Origin: Tubulanus polymorphus
Taxonomy: Eukaryota > Nemertea > Palaeonemertea > Tubulaniformes > Tubulanidae
Direction of reading: 5' to 3'
NCBI RefSeq assembly: GCF_964204645.1
Contig: NC_134035.1
Coordinates: forward strand, 6,574,501 to 6,634,500
Length of the DNA: 60,000 nucleotides
Position numbers and translations under genes: made by a program. Numbering within the stretch: the first letter of the stretch is position 1; every line of letters starts with the position of its first letter. This document shows, in pieces, positions 56,212-60,000 of this stretch. The notes under the pieces were generated by a model. The model searched no databases. It was not told where the DNA came from and saw nothing but the letters and a program-made list of their open reading frames with translations.

Positions 56212-56553
56212 ATGGGAAACATAATTGGTTATAATAATCTAATTAAAACTGCAACAATAAATAATTCATTTGGAATAAATGATATAAATGAAAAGAGTAT
56301 TACTGCTCCAAAATTAATGGAAGGTGGAAAAAATAAAAAACATATTCAATCAACAGAAACTAAAACAAAAGATATTAAATTGGATAATGATTCTAAAATA
56401 AAAGATTACAATACATCAGAAAATATTAAAACTGATAATATTCAACATGATATAATTAAAACTGATAATGATAATAAATTCCATGAAAATACTAATTTAG
56501 CTTTAACTTGTATAGGAATTGTTATAGGAGGAATATTATATTTTAAATTTTAA
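56212..56553 (+). CDS. Small protein with C-terminal membrane anchor
   Basis: 113 residues, intact; the damaged homologue is 38259-37920. It begins MGNIIGYNN. The MGN start could be an N-myristoylation signal, as in some virion membrane proteins. The middle is hydrophilic (Lys, Asp, Asn-rich), and the end is a hydrophobic anchor (LALTCIGIVIGGILYFKF). It abuts the preceding gene, whose stop TAG immediately precedes the ATG, so it lacks its own TAAATG. Function unknown; a virion membrane protein is possible. Confidence 0.55.
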   Translation: MGNIIGYNNLIKTATINNSFGINDINEKSITAPKLMEGGKNKKHIQSTETKTKDIKLDNDSKIKDYNTSENIKTDNIQHDIIKTDNDNKFHENTNLALTCIGIVIGGILYFKF

Positions 56554-56569
56554 TTTTTTTATTATATAA

Positions 56570-57952
56570 ATGGATGTAGAAGGTGGAGTAGATATTCAGT
56601 TGGATCATTTAGATGAACCTGGTATAAGTGATGAACAACCACCTGATTTTGGTGAAATAAGTTTTAATGACGGTAATGAGCCAGGACGTAATTCTAATTC
56701 AACTACACCTGAATTTATTGATAAAACACGTTCAAAGATAAGTATTGAAAATGAAGTACCAGAATTAACAGAAAAAAAATTTAAATATAATGAAATTGCT
56801 AGTGATTTTAAACCAATGTTAAAAAGATCTGGTTTCAATATAACAAATAAAGGTATGGATTATTTAGTAGAAGATTTGAAATGTTTAAATGGCGATTATT
56901 ATTGGAAATTGAAAGGCGACTATTATTTTAAGATTTCTTCTAATAAAAGTCTCGATAAAATAATAACAAAATCAACTTTTAATTTATTAAAACCAGATAG
57001 AATTAAGAAAATCATTAATGATATTATAACTGATGTTACACAAGAAGAAAGAGATGATAATATAAGAGAATTTGAAAAAAGAAATGATTATTTTTTGAAG
57101 ATAATTAATGAAAATTTAGAACCAGAAACAACTTCTGAACAGAATAAAACTTCCAAAACTAGTAAACCTAAATCAACCGAAGTTCAAACTGAAAAACTTT
57201 TACAAAATGGGTTACTTGATGCAACAAATCAAGAATTAGAAGATTTAAATATATTTTCTGATGAAGCAATTAGAGAAATTATTAGTATAAGAAATGAAGC
57301 TGATAAAATTGCACATAATAAAAGTAAAAGTGATATTAAAATTAGAACTTTAGAAAAAGAATTAACTGATAAAAATAAAGAAATAGAACAACTAAAGTCT
57401 GATCTTGATAGTCAAGTAATTGTTGAAATGGAATATAGGCAAAAAGAATTACGTTTAGAAAAAGAAATTAATAATTTAAAAGATAATTTAGAAGTACAGA
57501 AAGAAGAAATAAAATTATTATTAAAATCATATGATTATAATATTAATAGATTAAAAGTTATTTTTAAAGATTTGTTGATAAAACCAAATTCTGAAATATC
57601 ATTGAAAGATAGAATAAAGTTATTATTTAAATTAGAAGGAATAACAATTCTTTCAATTCTAACAGCTGTAACTATGTTATTTACAACAATTGGTTTAGCA
57701 ATATCAAATGCTTTAAAATCTACTCCTACTCCAAATAAACCGGATAAACCCCCGAATGATAATAATTCTATACAAGATAAAGTTAAAGATGGTTTGAAAA
57801 AATTAGCAAAATATTTATGGGAACTATCTAAAAAATCTGCTGCAGCTTTACCAGGAATTATTGCATCAATTGTTGGTTTTATATTGAAATCTGCTGGGAA
57901 TATTCTTAACTTTGCTGCTGAACATATTATTTTATTTTTTGACGCCTTATAA
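56570..57952 (+). pseudogene. Long coiled-coil protein, C-terminally truncated by foreign DNA
   Basis: 460 codons in one frame, the better copy of the gene at 37903-36437. Start TATAAATG after TTTTTTT. Order: acidic Pro-containing N-terminus, the GMDYLVEDLKCLNGDYYWKLKG domain (near residue 95-115), a long coiled coil (about residues 220-320), and a hydrophobic segment (TILSILTAVTMLFTTIGLAI). A TPTPNKPDKPPNDNN linker follows, then SAAALPGIIASIVGFIL. After EHIILF the frame runs into unrelated sequence and stops. Compared with element 1 it loses about 25 C-terminal residues, including the last hydrophobic helix. Confidence 0.65.
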
Positions 57953-58323
57953 AACGTTACCATTATGAAACCTAAACAATGCTAACCATTCAGCGTCATT
58001 TTACAAACGACAGCCGTAAATCGATGTGCAAAACGTCACAGGTTTATGTGTACACAAACAAGCTATCTGGCAAAATATTATTGACATAGATGTAGAATGG
58101 CTTCCTGTGATTATATAATGACCTATATTTGAACGTCGAAATGTTATATTGCATTGAATATCATTAGAAGACGTTTTGTTTTAGTAAAGGATGTATGATT
58201 ATATCAGAAGCGGCAGGCATAAATATAAATGATAAGTAAATCGGATTATTCGGTTAAATGGCGGATGTATACACGATGCGGAAGTCTGATATAAAAGTCA
58301 GACCGATATAAAAGTAACTGGTC
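57940..58323. other. Unrelated segment replacing the coiled-coil/MCP junction
   Basis: Homology to element 1 stops at EHIILF and resumes within MCP codons at about 58324. The 380 bp between are richer in G and C and have no reading frame or TAAATG starts. They replace the end of the coiled-coil gene and about 70 N-terminal MCP codons. It could be a small transposon, filler DNA at a deletion, or host sequence. I see no clear terminal repeats. Confidence 0.6.
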
Positions 58324-59373
58324 ATGATAATAATTATGTTGTCGATAATGTTGGGAGATATTTGATTAAAAAATTAACTATAAAGATTGGTCCAGAAACA
58401 GTTTTCTCATTAGATGATTATAATTTATTTATGCATTATAAAGATTTATGGTTAACTAAAGAAAATAGATTTAATATGATATTTCAAGGCATTCAATCGG
58501 AAAACCATAATAAATTAAGATCTGAAGCCAATAATGCAGTAGTAACTAGTGCCGCAGATAATTTGATAAAAAAGATTTATGGAAGCAAATATAAAATTCC
58601 ATTAGACTTTGAATTGATGAATAATAATGCACCTTTATATAAATATGTAATTCAAGAACATATTATATTTGAGATAACATTTGCTCCTGTAAATGAAATT
58701 GTATTATCTAGCGTTGTTAAAGATATGGGTTATAAATTATCGAATATATGTTTAGAATATGACACAGTAACTAATGACAATAATGCTAGCACAATTCAAA
58801 CTCAATACAATCAAGGATTTTCATTATTATATGATTATATTGATAAATTTAAAACTGTAACTATTAATGCAAATGATGAAATAATTAATGAGAATATTAA
58901 CTCCCCAAGAAGATCTATTAAAGGTATATTAATATTTTTTACCATTGCAACATATTATAATGGCACAATAAAGGTAGATAATTATTATAATCCTAAAATA
59001 ACAAAAGTAGAAATAACTATCGAAGGAATAGCAAATAAAATATTTTGTCAAGGAATGAGAATGATTGATCAATGGCCAGAAATTAGAAAACATTTTATGA
59101 ATGAAAAAGTAAAATCATTTGAAAATTGAAATTTGAAATATTAATCAAATTGATTATTATACCGGCAATAAATATGCATTATGGTTAGATTTTAGAACAA
59201 CAGAGGATAATTCATTACATGGTTCTGGGAAAAAACTACAGAACACAAAAGATGGAATACAATTATTCATGAAAAAGAAAAAAGGAAGCTTAAATTTTAA
59301 AATGCACATTTATATTATATCTGACGCACAATTAAATATTGTAAATTCACAATTAGATAGTATTCAATATTAG
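58324..59373 (+). pseudogene. Major capsid protein (double jelly-roll type), N-terminally truncated
   Basis: Homologue of 36440-35195. Homology begins in the NNYVVDNVGRYLIKK region and is open without a break through FSLDDYNLFMHYKDLWL, NMIFQGIQSE, YKIPLDFEL, ITFAPVNEI and LSNICLEYDTV up to a stop at 59127. Here it supplies the join that is broken in element 1. A small insertion near 59130 shifts the frame. The C-terminal LWLDFRTTEDNSLHGSGK and IYIISDAQLNIVNSQL region continues to the stop at 59371. No start codon remains, because the N-terminus was replaced by the segment at 57940-58323. Confidence 0.75.
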
Positions 59374-59403
59374 AAATATAAAGTTAAAATTAAGGATATA
59401 TAA

Positions 59404-60000
59404 ATTGGTGGTAAAAAAACTCCTAATACTAAAGAACAATATTTAAGAAATTTATATTACAACCCTGAGAGTTCGGTTGCTTATTCTTCTACCAAAAATA
59501 TATGGCGTCAAGTAAAACAAGATAAATTAGATAAGATAATCCCACGAAATTTAGTTAAATATAAAGATATAAATGAATTTGTGTTAGAACAACCAACATA
59601 CACAACACATAAAAAAATTGTTAGAAAATATAAAACTCGTAAAACTATGGTAAGTTATGTAGATCAACAGTGGCAAGGAGATTTAATTGATATGAAAAAT
59701 GTTAAGAAAGAAAATGATGATTATTGGTGGATCTTAAACATAATTGATATTTTTAGTCGTTATGTATGGAGCTTCCCACTTTATAGAAAAGATGCTGTAC
59801 AAACATCAAATGTTTTAAGAAAATTTCTTTCGGATGATAAACTAAAACCAGAAAAAATACAATTTGATGATGGAAAAGAGTTTGATAATTCACTTGTTCA
59901 TGAACTCTTAGACAATCATAATATTAAATATTTTTTCAACAAAATCGGATAAAAAAGCAGCAGTTGTTGAACGATTTAATAGAACATTAAGAACAAGAAT
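59404..60000 (+). pseudogene. DDE integrase, frameshifted, continues past the window
   Basis: Same family as 32162-33279 but clearly diverged, with a longer N-terminal part (GGKKTPNTKEQYLRNLYYN). Where an ATG is expected in the ATAAATG context, the sequence is ATAAATTGG. Catalytic Asp (WQGDLID), second Asp (IQFDDGKEF) and Glu (VVERFN, near 59970) are present, but an extra T in the run near 59935 puts the Glu out of phase. In element 1 the integrase lies on the strand opposite to MCP. Here it follows MCP on the same strand, so the arms are arranged differently. Confidence 0.82.

Larger units (their letters stand above)
47220..60000. mobile_element. Polinton-type element 2, partial, opposite orientation, intein and VLTF3-like gene
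   Basis: It starts AGTAATTGGAAAAGTGGGC, a diverged relative of the element 1 end, directly against the satellite. Gene order from the left: PolB (+), VLTF3-like (-), penton-like (+), six small genes shared with element 1, coiled-coil protein, MCP, integrase (+, cut by the window edge). Nearly every gene has frameshifts, stops or deletions. The right end, ATPase and right target duplication are outside the window. The long terminal palindrome of element 1 is not visible here. Confidence 0.85.

Noticed and set aside
57535-57963. 142-codon minus-strand frame
   Set aside because: Same antisense shadow over the coiled-coil gene of element 2.

Overview
The window looks like repeat-rich nuclear DNA of a metazoan, probably an aquatic invertebrate, that carries integrated virus-like DNA transposons. 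Three things point there: a Ty3/gypsy-type gag/pol remnant, LINE-type reverse transcriptase fragments, and two Polinton/Maverick-type (polintovirus) elements. I cannot name the species. No intact host gene, rRNA or tRNA is visible.

Positions 1-28804 are host-like repeats. A minisatellite of about 31 bp units, each with a palindromic TTGTCGCCCGCGACAA core, fills 1-10827 and has higher-order copies about 3.8 kb apart. It recurs at 11760-12032, 16460-17508, 20411-21984, 22462-22755 and 24446-25342. The sequence between arrays is a reused set of blocks: A, about 155-bp tandem repeats with CTCF-like motifs; B, containing LINE RT fragments; C, the GC-richer lead-in to the arrays; and E, a fold-back element. 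A Ty3/gypsy-like element that kept only gag and the C-terminal end of pol lies on the minus strand at 25699-28030. A 118-bp satellite follows at about 28090-28804.

Element 1 (28811-46304, 17,494 bp) is a structurally complete Polinton inserted in the 118-bp satellite. It has a 6-bp target-site duplication (AAAGTC) and terminal inverted repeats of about 367 bp, whose outer 189 bp are themselves long palindromes. The plus-strand left arm encodes an HNH nuclease-like protein, two small unknowns, a DDE integrase with chromodomain and an A32/FtsK-like packaging ATPase. The minus-strand right arm encodes a protein-primed-type DNA polymerase B, a small possible OB-fold protein, penton-like and double-jelly-roll major capsid proteins, and a run of small membrane or unknown virion-type genes. 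The polymerase, integrase, capsid genes and several others have frameshifts or stops, so this copy is dead as a virus or transposon. I found no adenain-type protease.

Element 2 starts at 47220 and runs off the right edge in the opposite orientation. It is a related but distinct, more decayed element. Its PolB is interrupted exactly at the YxD/TD active-site motif by an intein with a LAGLIDADG endonuclease domain. Between PolB and penton it carries, on the opposite strand, a multi-zinc-finger protein with a zinc ribbon and a C-terminal region like the poxvirus/NCLDV late transcription factor VLTF3. Element 1 has the OB-like gene at that place. Most genes in both elements (22 of 27 starts checked) begin in the context TAAATG, often behind a T-run, which resembles the poxvirus late promoter.

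In outline, PolB would copy the element from its terminal repeats, the integrase would insert it, MCP, penton and ATPase would build and fill a capsid, and the small membrane and coiled-coil proteins are candidate minor virion parts. Both copies are now fossils.
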